64,000 bases of DNA from Neocallimastix lanati (nom. inval.) (GCA_016946835.1 JACVTC010000005.1:407501-471500); one strand, 5' to 3'. Shown: positions 51,801-62,251, counted from the stretch's first letter. Notes: generated from the sequence alone by a model not told the origin. A program made the numbers and translations.

Positions 51801-52765
51801 ATGTTGCAAGAATCATTAATGTTAATTTTCAATGGAACATAGTATTTAGTAGGTACTGTAGATCCATTTGCTAAAGTAATATTTTGTTCTATTATATCTT
51901 CTTCAATTTTCACATCATTAAATTTATTTAAACATCCAGTTGTTATAACATTTACATTTGCTCCTGTATCGTAAAGAATTTTTAAAAATACTTCTTTCGT
52001 TTTTCCAATGAAGATTGGAATAGGAATATTATAAAGAGAGCATAATACATTATCTATTTTTGGCTTACATCCTTGTCCTAATTCCTTCCTAAGAGTAGGA
52101 CTAATAGAAAGTAATTGTGCAAGACTAATTTTCGGAAACAGGTTGTTGGCTTCCTTAATTATACTAAATTTATTACCTGGTTCTAACATTTGTATATCTG
52201 TCATTCTTCTTTTTCTGGTTTGTTTAGTTTGGCTGAGAGATTGACTATGAGTTAGAACATCCTTGGTATTGCTTTCATTATTTATTTTACTACGTTCATC
52301 AATTATGTTAATTACATTATTTTCATTATTTCCATTATTACTTTCATTATTATTTCCATTATTGTTTTCTGGATTATTTTTCATTTCAGAATCTTTTGTA
52401 TTTTCCTTTGTATTATTTGGTTCATCAATAATAATTTCATCATTATCATTTAATTCATGGTCATTTTGTTTTTCATTATTAAGTTCTTCACTTATTTTTC
52501 TTCTTCTTGTATTCCTGATTGCTTTCTTTTGTTGTTTAACTTTCTTAATATTTGGTTGATTAAGAATGGATGGTTTAACGATACTTTTATTATTTGGAGA
52601 GATTTTATTCTTATCCAAGGTACTTGTAGGCACTTTCTTTTTCTGGGCTACATTAAGTTGAGGGATTTGATTATTTTCGTTATTAAGGTAATTTGTTGAT
52701 TGATTTGATGATGCAATTTTAGTTATTTTGGGAGATTGCTTACTCCCATAATTTAATTTAAACAT
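48887..52765 (-). CDS. Pol of LTR element 2 (protease-RT-RNase H-integrase)
   Basis: 1292 residues. An Asn/Glu-rich N-terminal region (to about residue 170) is followed by an aspartic protease (LYDTGANVNVIT, about 264), reverse transcriptase (KNGKWRLCIDYRRLNEITIK; FVYIDDIVVYS, about 603), RNase H (FIVRTDASTQGIGAVL), and integrase with its HHCC zinc module (HSVGHEGAEK...CRKCQLC) and catalytic region (GLDTIGPLP, VTDNGSSFAS, HHPESNGMIENRNREVEK). A C-terminal segment, YGPYKVFNKQKFNTVVLED, resembles the post-integrase module of gypsy elements. The frame overlaps the end of gag by 13 bp. Family members commonly make Gag-Pol by frameshifting or read-through; which is used here cannot be seen. Confidence 0.92.
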   Translation of the reverse strand: MFKLNYGSKQSPKITKIASSNQSTNYLNNENNQIPQLNVAQKKKVPTSTLDKNKISPNNKSIVKPSILNQPNIKKVKQQKKAIRNTRRRKISEELNNEKQNDHELNDNDEIIIDEPNNTKENTKDSEMKNNPENNNGNNNESNNGNNENNVINIIDERSKINNESNTKDVLTHSQSLSQTKQTRKRRMTDIQMLEPGNKFSIIKEANNLFPKISLAQLLSISPTLRKELGQGCKPKIDNVLCSLYNIPIPIFIGKTKEVFLKILYDTGANVNVITTGCLNKFNDVKIEEDIIEQNITLANGSTVPTKYYVPLKININDSCNIYEKFYIINQDNPYFDIIFGRSIQKKYRLLIDPDDDFIYQKTRKGLKKIIQIINSNNTNNIPLMNAIYVSKEDEEIREFNSTLNEILNSVPDKVKSKFESLINQYKNCMATSLSQLTTANLEPHSIITTTEKPIKLKPYKLSKEHSDILKEEIISLLNKGLIIPSHSPWSFPVLLVRKKNGKWRLCIDYRRLNEITIKDSYALPFIDELVSSVRGAKIFSALDLYSGYHQIPMNPRDIEKTSFTTKFGNYNFVVMPFGLTNAPATFQREMNRILLPLIGKCLFVYIDDIVVYSTSIEEHLEHLKQVFEIFSKYNLSLNLQKCKFFQESIEVLGHVLTPNGLKTVPSKVQSIALWEAPKNVNELRSFLGLASYYRKFIQNFSIRADSLFKLLKKNQPYIWTSDRNEAFEDIRHCLLSDPILCYPDFDKEFIVRTDASTQGIGAVLLQVEEDKLEHPICCVSRTLSPPERNYSVTDLEGLAINYAIQKFRQYLISNKKPTIFITDHKPLLGFYKNTIPNKGRLMRWIEEFNKYKIELKYEKGKKNVFADALSRLPSKDSEDIIKCINTILADLNPKDLNLPEGIIKYFTKNYQVVDNTLYYKKDDTYLKVIYRDEDKKDIINRAHSVGHEGAEKTVNRILNSYYWPGIWNDVRMWIKSCRKCQLCRPKPIPKNTADNVTPVEQPFTRIGLDTIGPLPITKNGNMYIITLVDYFTKWVEAKAIPNTKTEEVIKFLTEVISRHGPPEIIVTDNGSSFASDITKMMIDLYGSWVHFVSPHHPESNGMIENRNREVEKILRLLVENESEWDEYLPSALWALRTTKNSKTKFSSFELLYGRKDTWPLEVMFPDIYKDPNETDEEYIFRRFLRHQNWVKQATEYSDYANQYWEHRIGLSKSLKKNYKPGDYVMIRLIGRSKLNPYFYGPYKVFNKQKFNTVVLEDPQTGKLLDRNVHIKNVFPYIIPEKELTSRDEVQS
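48896..48914 (-). promoter_or_regulatory. Stem-loop ahead of the polypurine tract, element 2
   Basis: On the minus strand AACTTC pairs with GAAGTT around AAGGGAC, overlapping the last codons of pol. The outer pair is A-T here but G-C in elements 1 and 3, a paired change that keeps the stem. Confidence 0.55.
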
Positions 52766-53646
52766 TCTTCTTCTAATTCAGGACAATCATCTTTAACATG
52801 ACCTATTCTTTGACAATTTAAGCATACATTGATTTTTAAATCAGCAAGTTTCTGAGTTATTTCTTGTAATTCATCATCTTGAAGTTGTGTAGGTTTCAAT
52901 GTGACTTTTCTATTTTCAACATTTTGATTAATATAATTATGAGTAGGTTTTATATTATTATTATATTTTTGGTAATTATTGTTGTGACTATTATTTATAT
53001 TATTATTCTTATTATTAAATGTATTATTTTTATTATAAGTACTTGTATAATATGTTCCATAATTATTTTGAGTGTTAGATTTTATATTTCTTTTGTTTGG
53101 TTCTCCTTTATCTTTGGATCTATTTGATTCTACTAATTTATATATCTTCTCCTTTTTAGACGTTATTTTCATTGCATCTTTTAAGTTTTGCGGTTCTGCT
53201 TCTAATAAAGCCTCATAGGTTTTAGTTAAAGTCCGAAATGCATTAATATAATAAGAGATTATAACTTCCTTATTTAAATCAATTCTAATTTTATTTAAAA
53301 GTGTTTCAAACCTTATGTTGAATTCTGCAACACTTTCACCTTTCTTAATTGTAGCTGTTGAAAGTTCTAATAACCTTGAATTTTTAGGAAGAGGACCCTT
53401 GTAATGTTCCTGTAATTTACTTATAATGGTATCATATTTATCTGGGGTAGTTTTATTTAATGAATTTATTACTATCTTTCTTGCAATACCAGTAGTAATT
53501 GAAATTAAACATTCTATCTTTTCTTCTTCGTCAATTTTATTGGAATTACACCAACGAGTATATGAGAAATTCCAATCATCAAATTCTACAGTCGGTTGAC
53601 CTAATATAGGAATTCTGTTGAAATTAATTGATTTTAAATCGGACAT
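52753..53646 (-). CDS. Gag of LTR element 2
   Basis: 297 residues. An N-terminal capsid-like region (FDDWNFSYTRWCNSNK; ATIKKGESVAEFNIRFETLL) of the type seen in retrotransposon gag families, an Asn/Thr-rich basic linker, and a CCHC knuckle CLNCQRIGHVKDDC near the C-terminus. The start ATG lies about 860 nt from the primer-binding site. Confidence 0.88.
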   Translation of the reverse strand: MSDLKSINFNRIPILGQPTVEFDDWNFSYTRWCNSNKIDEEEKIECLISITTGIARKIVINSLNKTTPDKYDTIISKLQEHYKGPLPKNSRLLELSTATIKKGESVAEFNIRFETLLNKIRIDLNKEVIISYYINAFRTLTKTYEALLEAEPQNLKDAMKITSKKEKIYKLVESNRSKDKGEPNKRNIKSNTQNNYGTYYTSTYNKNNTFNNKNNNINNSHNNNYQKYNNNIKPTHNYINQNVENRKVTLKPTQLQDDELQEITQKLADLKINVCLNCQRIGHVKDDCPELEEECLN

Positions 53647-53845
53647 TTTACTCTGGAATTTAGAAGTAATTTTGTTTTCTCCTTTATATAATTTATATAC
53701 TTTATTTTATATAATAATTTATTCACTAACAAAATATTTATATATTTAAATTTAATTATTTAATCAAATTTTTAATTAATTAAAATTTTATATATCAATT
53801 TCAATTTATTTATTCATTCACTTATTATACGTTTCTTTAATAAGT

Positions 53846-53886
<41 letters not shown>

Positions 53887-54492
53887 TATATCTTCTTTAA
53901 AGTATTATATTTAGGAAACAGAGTTATATATAAGGTGGCACAAAATTTTCGTAGCCTTTTTATTATATTTTCGACCTCCACGTATTATATATACTCTCTT
54001 TATTAGTTTTCACACTATTATTGTAAAGTTTTGCCTTCTCTAAATTAGAGTATCGATACAATAATATGCTATTCTCCTAATAAATTTTCTATTCTATACG
54101 TGCTCTACTCTCTATAATAAAAATCTACTACTCTCTTTCACCTATTCTAATTTATAGTATGTTAACTCAACCTAGAATCTAGTTCCAATAGTGTGTTGTT
54201 AACAAACTATAAACCTATATAACCCTTATTTTTTTTTTTTTTTTTTTTTACTAATTTATTTATTTTTATTTATTATTTTATTATTATATTATTATATATA
54301 TATACATATATATATTTTATTTTTAATTTTAAATTATGAATTTTTATACTAGTTCATACTCTAGTTTTTATTTTTAAATAGTATTATATAATAAATATTA
54401 TTTATCCTTTATTTTAATATTATGAATTTTTATACTAGTTCATACTCTAGTGTTAATAAATAATACTTATTAATAATAAGTTAGCTGCCTCT

Positions 54493-54508
54493 CCGGTTCG
54501 AAGGACCA
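54493..54508 (-). promoter_or_regulatory. Primer-binding site of element 2, resembling tRNA-Tyr
   Basis: One base inside the 5' LTR the minus strand reads TGGTCCTTCGAACCGG. Its complement, CCGGTTCGAAGGACCA, fits the 3' end of eukaryotic tRNA-Tyr (CCTTCGA acceptor plus CCA) as I recall it. Confidence 0.65.
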
Positions 54509-54509
54509 C

Positions 54510-55260
54510 TGATAAATTTTAGAAATTATCTTAATTTTAATATAGAATTAAAAAGTGATAATTTCAATTTATTTTAATAATAACTGTATAAGTTATTTAT
54601 GAATTAAAAATGTTTTATTAAAAATAACACTAAAAATTTGGTTTATTAGAACACTTGTTTTCTAATATTTTATTTTATAAATCTTTTATTAAAATTTATT
54701 AAACATTACAAAATTTAAAGTGATTATTAAAATTATAAAATTAATTAATAATAATAATAATAATAATATTTACATGAAATATTTACAAGTATTTATATTT
54801 TTCTTTAAAATTAAACTATTTATAATTTATAAATAAAAAGAATAATTAAATAAAATAAAAGTAATAAAATTAATAATAAAATAAATATTTAATAATAAAA
54901 TAAATAAATTTGTTTATTATAAAAATAATTAAAAATATTTTGTTATTTAAATTAATAAATTTTGTTATTATAAAATTATTATTTAATTATAAAATTAATT
55001 ATAAAAATTATTATAAAACTAATTATTAAAACTAATTATTTTATTTTAAATTTAATCTTAATATTTTTATTTTGAAAAATATATAATATTTCTTTCATAT
55101 CTGAGTATTAATGTAATTTTTAAGTGTAATTTATTTGTTTTAATTAATTAATTAATTAATTTTTTTTTTATTTTATTAAATTATTATTAAACTTGGCTAA
55201 GGTTAGTTTTGATTTTATGTATAATAAATTTTCAAGATTTATTAATTTTGTTATTTATCA
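54510..55260 (-). repeat. 5' LTR of element 2
   Basis: 751 bp LTR, preceding the primer-binding site and leader on the minus strand. The leader next to it (53650-54490) contains a poly-T run (53847-53885) and a direct repeat of about 32 bp (near 54333 and 54418). Confidence 0.9.
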
Positions 55261-55264
55261 AAAT

Positions 55265-55941
55265 TGATACGGAACTAACTAATAATTCGTATTATAATAT
55301 TGGAAATTATAATTAAGTTTAATAACTTTATGTATTAAATATTTTAAACTATTTTTATAATTCCAAAATTTTATTCTTAATTTAAAATAATTATATAAAT
55401 TATCAAATTAAATTGATTAATGACTAATTATTAAAAAATTATTATTTAATTAAATTGATTAATGACTAATTATTAAAAAATCATTATTTAATTAAATTGA
55501 TTAATGACTAATTATTAAATAATTATTATCTTATATTAATTAAATTGTTTTATTATTATATTTAATTATTATTAATATTAAATTGTTTCAAGAATTATAT
55601 TATCAAAAATATTACCAATAATTTTATTGTTAAATTTTTTAATTTTATCATTAATAATATTTGTCATTAAAGATAATATTAATTATATTAGTATTAATAT
55701 TTTTATTATTAAAATAACTCTTAAAAAATATTATTTAAAATCACATGTAATAATTATACTAATAAGAATTAAAATAATTTAAATTATTATAAAAATTCAT
55801 GTAGTAAAAAAGTATAAAAGAAAAAGAAAATACTTAATAAAAAATGAGGAGTTAAAAAAAAAAACTGGAAATTGAAATTAAATTATTAACTAATATATTA
55901 TTTTCATTTTTTTTTTTGAATTTTATTGTGTACCTGCACCA
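55265..55941 (+). repeat. 5' LTR of element 3
   Basis: 677 bp. Contains a threefold direct repeat around TTAAATTGATTAATGACTAA (about 55405-55520). Confidence 0.9.
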
Positions 55942-56083
55942 AATTGGCGAGCTATGCAGGACACAAAGAAAATAATATGAAAAATTAATAATTTAAATGA
56001 ATATTAAGAAATTTTAATTATAAAAAGAAAAAATTTAATTCTATATTAAAAATAATATAATAAAATAAATTAAATTGCCAAGA

Positions 56084-56968
56084 ATGAAAATCTTAGAACT
56101 TGAGGAACTACTACCTAGGCTTGATGAAGATGCTAGAGACGTTGATATCTGGGCCGAAGAATTCACAAGATTAATGAAATTAGCTGGTATTAACAATCCA
56201 GCTAGCATTCATACATGGGCGACTGAATGTGTTGAGGGCAAACTCAGGGGAGTCTTACAAGATCTGGTGAAAGTCAATGAAGATGAAGAAGAAGAATTTC
56301 CTACTATGAAAAAAATAAAAGAAGCCTTAGAAGAAGCCTTAGAAATCACTCCACAGGATAAATGTAAAAGATTACAAAGATTAAAAATAAAAAGAGGAGA
56401 AAGTATTAAAAATTTTAATTGGCGATATAAAAAACTTTACAATAATTTACCAAGACTTTATCAATCTTTCATAACAGTGGAGGATTATACTGAATCCATT
56501 TCATACCGACCTTTTGCTAGAGCCCAGGTTATAACTCAAAGATGTGTAGATCTCGAGGATGCATTTGAGGAAGCGGAATTAGCCGAAAGAGCCGAAGAGA
56601 GGAAAGAAACAAATGAAACTGTAATGTCTACTTTATATACTCGGGGGGTTTATTCAAACTTTTCTCAATCAAATAGAACTGGGAAACATCCTTTTAGACA
56701 ATTTTCTGCCAATAATTATATAGAAGTTAACAACCCCAAAAGAAATATGAGAAGTCGCATTAATGATAAACTCTTAAATAAGAATCCAAAATACGAGACT
56801 AACAATACATATAAAAGAACATATAAGTGTTTCAGATGTAACCAGGAAGGTCATGGTGTCAAGCAATGCCCTTATTCATTTAAGGAATTAGCTGAGTTAG
56901 AGGAAAAAGGTCAGATTTCAAAGGAATCTTTAAACTCCCAAATGGAAGAAGGAAAACTTCCCTTATAA
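56084..56968 (+). CDS. Gag of LTR element 3
   Basis: The ATG at 56084 gives 294 residues. The capsid-like region has MKKIKEALEEALEITPQDK and GESIKNFNWRYKKLYNNL, which align with element 1 Gag. The CCHC knuckle is CFRCNQEGHGVKQC, followed by SFKELAELEEKGQI. An upstream in-frame TTG at 56075 is not needed as a start. Confidence 0.88.
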   Translation: MKILELEELLPRLDEDARDVDIWAEEFTRLMKLAGINNPASIHTWATECVEGKLRGVLQDLVKVNEDEEEEFPTMKKIKEALEEALEITPQDKCKRLQRLKIKRGESIKNFNWRYKKLYNNLPRLYQSFITVEDYTESISYRPFARAQVITQRCVDLEDAFEEAELAERAEERKETNETVMSTLYTRGVYSNFSQSNRTGKHPFRQFSANNYIEVNNPKRNMRSRINDKLLNKNPKYETNNTYKRTYKCFRCNQEGHGVKQCPYSFKELAELEEKGQISKESLNSQMEEGKLPL

Positions 56969-57105
56969 AAACCATAAATGATACTGAAACTGATGATATC
57001 GTAGCAGCTGTCACTAGGCAAACAAGACAATTAAATACAAAAAAGAAACCTTACGATAAACATCAGAAAATAGCCACATTAAAAGAAAATCCTCAACCAA
57101 TAAAA

Positions 57106-60100
57106 ATGCTTTCGAAATCACAAACAAATGATCGAAAAATGGAAGTAGAAGTAGTAAATATTAATAATGAACCAAAAAGTAACAATGAAGAAGAACCCTT
57201 AAATAACCCAAAAAATAGAGAAGAAACGGAAACCTTAAAAGAAATTGACTTGTCTGTGATAGCCAACCCATCAATAAACAAAGCAAAAAGGGATTCAAAG
57301 AAGGAAAGAATATCAGAAATAATGGATAAGAAACCCGAAGAAGAAGAAATGAGAAAAAAGGTTACAGCTAAACTACCCAGTACTCAAATGGAAGAAAAGA
57401 AGAATAAAGGCGAAAGATTAAAAAATGATAAAAATAAAAAAGAAATGAGAATCGAAAATAAAAATGAAGAGAATCCAAATAACAAAAAGGAGAAGCACAT
57501 TATTCTAATGGAAAACCAAGCAAAGTACGATCTTGTAACTGATTTAACATCTACCACAGCTAATATAACTCTGGCTCAATTGTTGGATATAAGTCCAAAA
57601 TTACGAGCTCAACTTAATAAATTGTTAAAGCTAAAAGAAACACCTCATAACGGAAAAATGGAAGAAATGGTATTATCTACTGTCTCAAGGAAGGATATAG
57701 CTACTACTAAATGTAAAATTAACGGAGAAGATGGATTCGCCTTTTTAGATACATGTGCAAGCATCAACATAATAACGAGTAAGTTTTTAGGCAAGTTGAA
57801 AAATATAAAACCATTTGGTTATACAACTAACAATATTATACAGGTAACTTCGAAGACCCACATATCCTCTGAATTATATCATTTAACAGTTGAATTCAAC
57901 GATTTCATTATTCAAGACGTATTTAGAGTAATAGAACATGATCAGGATCTGTTTGATATCTTGATAGGTTTTAGGACCTTAAAGGATAATAATTTATTCA
58001 TTAATCCTATTCGTAATAGTTTATGTAAAATGAAGAAAGATGGTACATTTACAACAATCTCAGCTTTAGAAATAGATGAAGAAGAAAAAGAAATAGATGA
58101 AGAAGAAAAAGAAATAGATGAAGAAGTAAAAATTGAAGAAACTGAAATGCAAGATAATCCAGACTCCATGTTATTTTGTTTCATAAACAAAGAATCAGCA
58201 GAAATACAGAATGCAATTACGATTAAGGAAAATAAAAAAGACAAAGAAGAAAATACAATCATTGAAGAAAAGAAGACAAGAATTGAACAAATTATAAAAA
58301 ATACAATAGAAGTAGTTAGAGGCCGATTCAAGGAACTATTAAAAGATAATATTGAAATCTTAGCAATAAAAATAGATGAATTAGGTTCAACAAAGTTATT
58401 ACCGCACCATATCAGTTTAGAAGAAAATACGATTCCAATCAAACAAAAAGCTTATCGATTATCTAAAGTACAAGCAGACGCCCTGAAGGAAGAGCTAATT
58501 AAATTACTGAACAACCATTTAATTGAACCATCCAGTTCACCATGGTCTTCTCCAGTTATTCTTGTAAGGAAGAAGAATAATAAATGGAGAATGTGTATAG
58601 ATTTTCGGAAGCTCAACAACGTTACTATTAAAGACGCTTATTCTCTGCCACTAATAGATGATATACTTTTCTCAATCGGAAAGAAAGTTAAAGTATTTTC
58701 AACAATAGATTTATTCTCCGGCTTTTATCAAATTCCAATGTTCCATGAAGACATTCCCAAAACAAGTTTTACAACAATGTACGATAATTACCAATTCCGG
58801 GTAATGCCGTTTGGTTTATGCAATGCCCCAGGAACCTTCCAGAGAGAGATGAACAGGATATTTTTTCCGCTCATTGGGAAGTGTATGTTTATATATATCG
58901 ATGATTTAATCATATTCTCTCCAACTTTTGAACAACACATAGAAGATTTGAAGAAAGTATTTGATATCCTAAAGGATAATGGATTAAAAATCAATCTCGA
59001 CAAATGTGATTTTTTCAAGGAATCAGTTGAATTATTAGGACACACAGTATCAATTGAAGGAATATCACCAATTAATAAAAAAATTGAGATTATACGTGAA
59101 TGGTTACCTCCTACCAACATCACGCAATTACAATCATTTCTTGGAGCAGTAGGTTATTATAGGAAGTTTATATACAACTTTGCAACAATTTCCAAACCTC
59201 TATTTAAACTACTTAAAAAGAATGTAAAATTCTCTTGGGAAGCTGTTCAACAAGAGAGCTTTGAAGCACTTAAACGAAGATTAATCACAGCCCCTATTTT
59301 ATCAATGCCTGATTTCGACAAACAATTTATAATCAGGACAGATGCCTCAAAAGATGGAATAGGTGGAGTCCTGATACAAAAAGATGAAAATAATATCGAA
59401 AAACCAATACATTATATGAGCAGAACTTTGAAACCAGCTGAAGTAAACTATGGGATTACAGATTTAGAAGGAGCTGAAGCCGCTTTTTGTGTTAAAAAAT
59501 TTAAATCCTATATTTCGGGAAGTAAATTCGAAATATTGTTGTTCACAGATCACAAACCATTAATAAGTATATTCAAAAGTAAAGAAACCTTAAATGCCAG
59601 ACAGTCAAGATGGGTAATTATGTTCTCTATGTTAAAAGTTAAAGTCATTTACGAACCAGGAAAACGTAATGTATTAGCGGATGCGTTATCTCGATTTAGA
59701 TCAAAACCATCGGAAGTAATAGCTACCTATTTAGAAGAAATTAATACAGGAAAAAATTCGTTATTAAAGAAGTTTGAAGAAAAATTTTCAAGAATAAACA
59801 ATGAAGAATATTTTATAGATGGAGGCACATTCAGAAAAGTAATTAAAGAAGATAAAGAAAAAATTAAACTATTATTAGAAGCCCATAGGATAGGCCATGA
59901 GGGAATCTTCAAAACGTATAACAGGCTCAAACGTGATTACTATTGGAATAACATGGTCTTGGATGTAAAATACATAGTCAATACGTGTAAACACTGCCAA
60001 CTGTTCAAACCACAAACTTTCAATTCAAACACCGAACACATCCCAACAAAGCCGGGATTACCTTTTACCCAGGTAGGACTGGATATAGTAGGCCCTTTAC

Positions 60101-60927
60101 CACAAACAAAAAATGGAAATCAGTATATCCTAGTATTAGTCGATTATTTAACAAAGTGGGTTGAAGCTGAACCCACTGTCAAGATTGAATCTGATGATAT
60201 AATAGGCTTCTTAACAAGAGTTTTCTCAAGACATGGAGTTCCCGAAATATTAATAACGGATAACGGTCCCCAGTTCAAGTCCGACAAAACTAAAGCTTTC
60301 CTAGATTTATATGGTATTTATGTGCACTTTGTTTCTGTCTATCATCTTGAATCTAATGGTATGGTAGAAAACAGAAATAAAGAAATAGGAAAATATCTAA
60401 GAATATTATGTAATAAAAATATAGAAAATTGGGATTTAATTCTACCAAGTGCTTTGTGGGCTCTCCGTACCTGCAAAAACGAAGTAACAAAATTTTCAAG
60501 CTTTGAATTACTCTACGGCCGTCGTGACTTACAACCCTTCGAGCTATCTTTAAATCTGGATAAAAAAGAAAAAGGTGAAAGTATTACGGAATACCTTATA
60601 AGAAAATTTGCTAAACATTACCAATGGATTCATGAAGCAATTAATAATATCACTACAGCCAACAAAATTTGGGAAGACAGAAGGAACCAGATGAAAAGAA
60701 TGAAAGCCAACTACAATCCAGGAGACCTAGTATTAATACGATTAATAAACAGAAGAAAATTAGATCCTTATTTCGTAGGCCCACTGAAAATCATCAAAAA
60801 GGAATTTAATACAGTTACTCTCGCAGATCCTATTACCGGCGAAATTTCTGATAGGAATGTACATCTAAAAAATATAGTTCCTTATAAATTATGTGAATTA
60901 GAGACTTCAGGGACGAAGTCTAAATAA
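57106..60927 (+). CDS. Pol of LTR element 3 (protease-RT-RNase H-integrase)
   Basis: 1273 residues from the first ATG; the same frame is open back to the end of gag at 56968, so translation may enter from gag by frameshift or read-through as in related elements. A Glu/Lys-rich N-terminal region is followed by a protease region (about 200-310), reverse transcriptase (NNKWRMCIDFRKLNNVTIKD; MFIYIDDLIIFS, about 600), RNase H (FIIRTDASKDGIGGVL), integrase zinc module (HRIGHEGIFK...CKHCQLF) and catalytic region (GLDIVGPLP, ITDNGPQFKS, ESNGMVENRNKEI). It ends with the VGPLKIIKKEFNTVTLADP post-integrase segment. Confidence 0.92.
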   Translation: MLSKSQTNDRKMEVEVVNINNEPKSNNEEEPLNNPKNREETETLKEIDLSVIANPSINKAKRDSKKERISEIMDKKPEEEEMRKKVTAKLPSTQMEEKKNKGERLKNDKNKKEMRIENKNEENPNNKKEKHIILMENQAKYDLVTDLTSTTANITLAQLLDISPKLRAQLNKLLKLKETPHNGKMEEMVLSTVSRKDIATTKCKINGEDGFAFLDTCASINIITSKFLGKLKNIKPFGYTTNNIIQVTSKTHISSELYHLTVEFNDFIIQDVFRVIEHDQDLFDILIGFRTLKDNNLFINPIRNSLCKMKKDGTFTTISALEIDEEEKEIDEEEKEIDEEVKIEETEMQDNPDSMLFCFINKESAEIQNAITIKENKKDKEENTIIEEKKTRIEQIIKNTIEVVRGRFKELLKDNIEILAIKIDELGSTKLLPHHISLEENTIPIKQKAYRLSKVQADALKEELIKLLNNHLIEPSSSPWSSPVILVRKKNNKWRMCIDFRKLNNVTIKDAYSLPLIDDILFSIGKKVKVFSTIDLFSGFYQIPMFHEDIPKTSFTTMYDNYQFRVMPFGLCNAPGTFQREMNRIFFPLIGKCMFIYIDDLIIFSPTFEQHIEDLKKVFDILKDNGLKINLDKCDFFKESVELLGHTVSIEGISPINKKIEIIREWLPPTNITQLQSFLGAVGYYRKFIYNFATISKPLFKLLKKNVKFSWEAVQQESFEALKRRLITAPILSMPDFDKQFIIRTDASKDGIGGVLIQKDENNIEKPIHYMSRTLKPAEVNYGITDLEGAEAAFCVKKFKSYISGSKFEILLFTDHKPLISIFKSKETLNARQSRWVIMFSMLKVKVIYEPGKRNVLADALSRFRSKPSEVIATYLEEINTGKNSLLKKFEEKFSRINNEEYFIDGGTFRKVIKEDKEKIKLLLEAHRIGHEGIFKTYNRLKRDYYWNNMVLDVKYIVNTCKHCQLFKPQTFNSNTEHIPTKPGLPFTQVGLDIVGPLPQTKNGNQYILVLVDYLTKWVEAEPTVKIESDDIIGFLTRVFSRHGVPEILITDNGPQFKSDKTKAFLDLYGIYVHFVSVYHLESNGMVENRNKEIGKYLRILCNKNIENWDLILPSALWALRTCKNEVTKFSSFELLYGRRDLQPFELSLNLDKKEKGESITEYLIRKFAKHYQWIHEAINNITTANKIWEDRRNQMKRMKANYNPGDLVLIRLINRRKLDPYFVGPLKIIKKEFNTVTLADPITGEISDRNVHLKNIVPYKLCELETSGTKSK
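60902..60921 (+). promoter_or_regulatory. Stem-loop ahead of the polypurine tract, element 3
   Basis: AGACTTC pairs with GAAGTCT around the loop AGGGAC, 19 nt before the 3' LTR and overlapping the last codons of pol. Same stem and nearly the same loop as in element 1. Confidence 0.6.
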
Positions 60928-60940
60928 AGAAAGGGCGTCA

Positions 60941-61617
60941 TGATACGGAACTAACTAATAATTCGTATTATAATATTGGAAATTATAATTAAGTTTAATA
61001 ACTTTATGTATTAAATATTTTAAACTATTTTTATAATTCCAAAATTTTATTCTTAATTTAAAATAATTATATAAATTATCAAATTAAATTGATTAATGAC
61101 TAATTATTAAAAAATTATTATTTAATTAAATTGATTAATGACTAATTATTAAAAAATCATTATTTAATTAAATTGATTAATGACTAATTATTAAATAATT
61201 ATTATCTTATATTAATTAAATTGTTTTATTATTATATTTAATTATTATTAATATTAAATTGTTTCAAGAATTATATTATCAAAAATATTACCAATAATTT
61301 TATTGTTAAATTTTTTAATTTTATCATTAATAATATTTGTCATTAAAGATAATATTAATTATATTAGTATTAATATTTTTATTATTAAAATAACTCTTAA
61401 AAAATATTATTTAAAATCACATGTAATAATTATACTAATAAGAATTAAAATAATTTAAATTATTATAAAAATTCATGTAGTAAAAAAGTATAAAAGAAAA
61501 AGAAAATACTTAATAAAAAATGAGGAGTTAAAAAAAAAAAACTGGAAATTGAAATTAAATTATTAACTAATATATTATTTTCATTTTTTTTTTGAAGTTT
61601 ATTGTGTACCTGCACCA
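60941..61617 (+). repeat. 3' LTR of element 3
   Basis: 677-bp partner of 55265-55941, followed by AAAT and then TGATAAAG, the right half of the palindromic target. Confidence 0.9.
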
Positions 61618-62251
61618 AAATTGATAAAGAATGAAGTAATAAATTGATTCTTATTAAAAACCTTTTAATATAGTCAAGGTGATTTTTAAAATATTAATAA
61701 ATTTATGTATTCTTTACATTAATAATTTTACTATATTATTTGATCTGAAAATTTAAGTTTATACATAAAATTTAATTTAAATTTATGTTCATTCCTTATA
61801 AAGGTAAATTAAATTTATGAGAGTTTAGCAATAACATAGTACTAATTACTTTTAGTATTATTTTTCTAAATAAGGAATAATTCCTGTATATAAACAACTT
61901 AAATAACTTTATCAATATTTCTGTCTTTCGAATTAAGAAATAATTGAAATGAAAGAAATAAATAAAATAAAATTTTCTGTATTTAAAATTGTAAAAGATT
62001 TTTCATATATTAATAAATGTATTTTATTTTCTATTATGTCATTCAAATTAATATATAAGATTACATATTAAATTAGTATCAAAATTAAGTTAAAGTATTC
62101 AATTTTATTGTAATACTGCTTCTCTTTTTTTTGTTTAATTCTTATCTATAATGCATCTTTTATATTATAGATTTATTTTGGTTAATTTGAATATTAGGAA
62201 ATAATAAAATTTCTATTTATTACAATAAGGAAATAATCAATAAGATTTAAA

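Larger units (their letters stand above)
48124..55260 (-). mobile_element. LTR element 2: Ty3/gypsy retrotransposon, looks whole
   Basis: 751-bp LTRs (48124-48874 and 54510-55260) look identical by eye, with termini TGATAA...TTATCA and AAAT duplications at 48120-48123 and 55261-55264. Read on the minus strand the order is LTR, primer-binding site, long leader (about 860 nt), gag (53646-52753), pol (52765-48887), purine tract, LTR. Pol order is protease, reverse transcriptase, RNase H, integrase, as in Ty3/gypsy. No breaks were noticed. It appears very young. It shares its right AAAT with element 3. Confidence 0.92.
55265..61617 (+). mobile_element. LTR element 3: Ty3/gypsy retrotransposon, looks whole
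   Basis: 677-bp LTRs (55265-55941 and 60941-61617), nearly identical, with termini TGATACGG...TGCACCA and AAAT duplications at 55261-55264 and 61618-61621. Order: LTR, candidate primer-binding site (TGGCGAGCTATGCAGG from 55945), gag, pol, purine tract (GAAAGGGCG), LTR. It is less AT-rich in its coding part than element 1. No breaks were noticed. A few LTR differences suggest it is slightly older than element 2 but still young. Confidence 0.92.
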
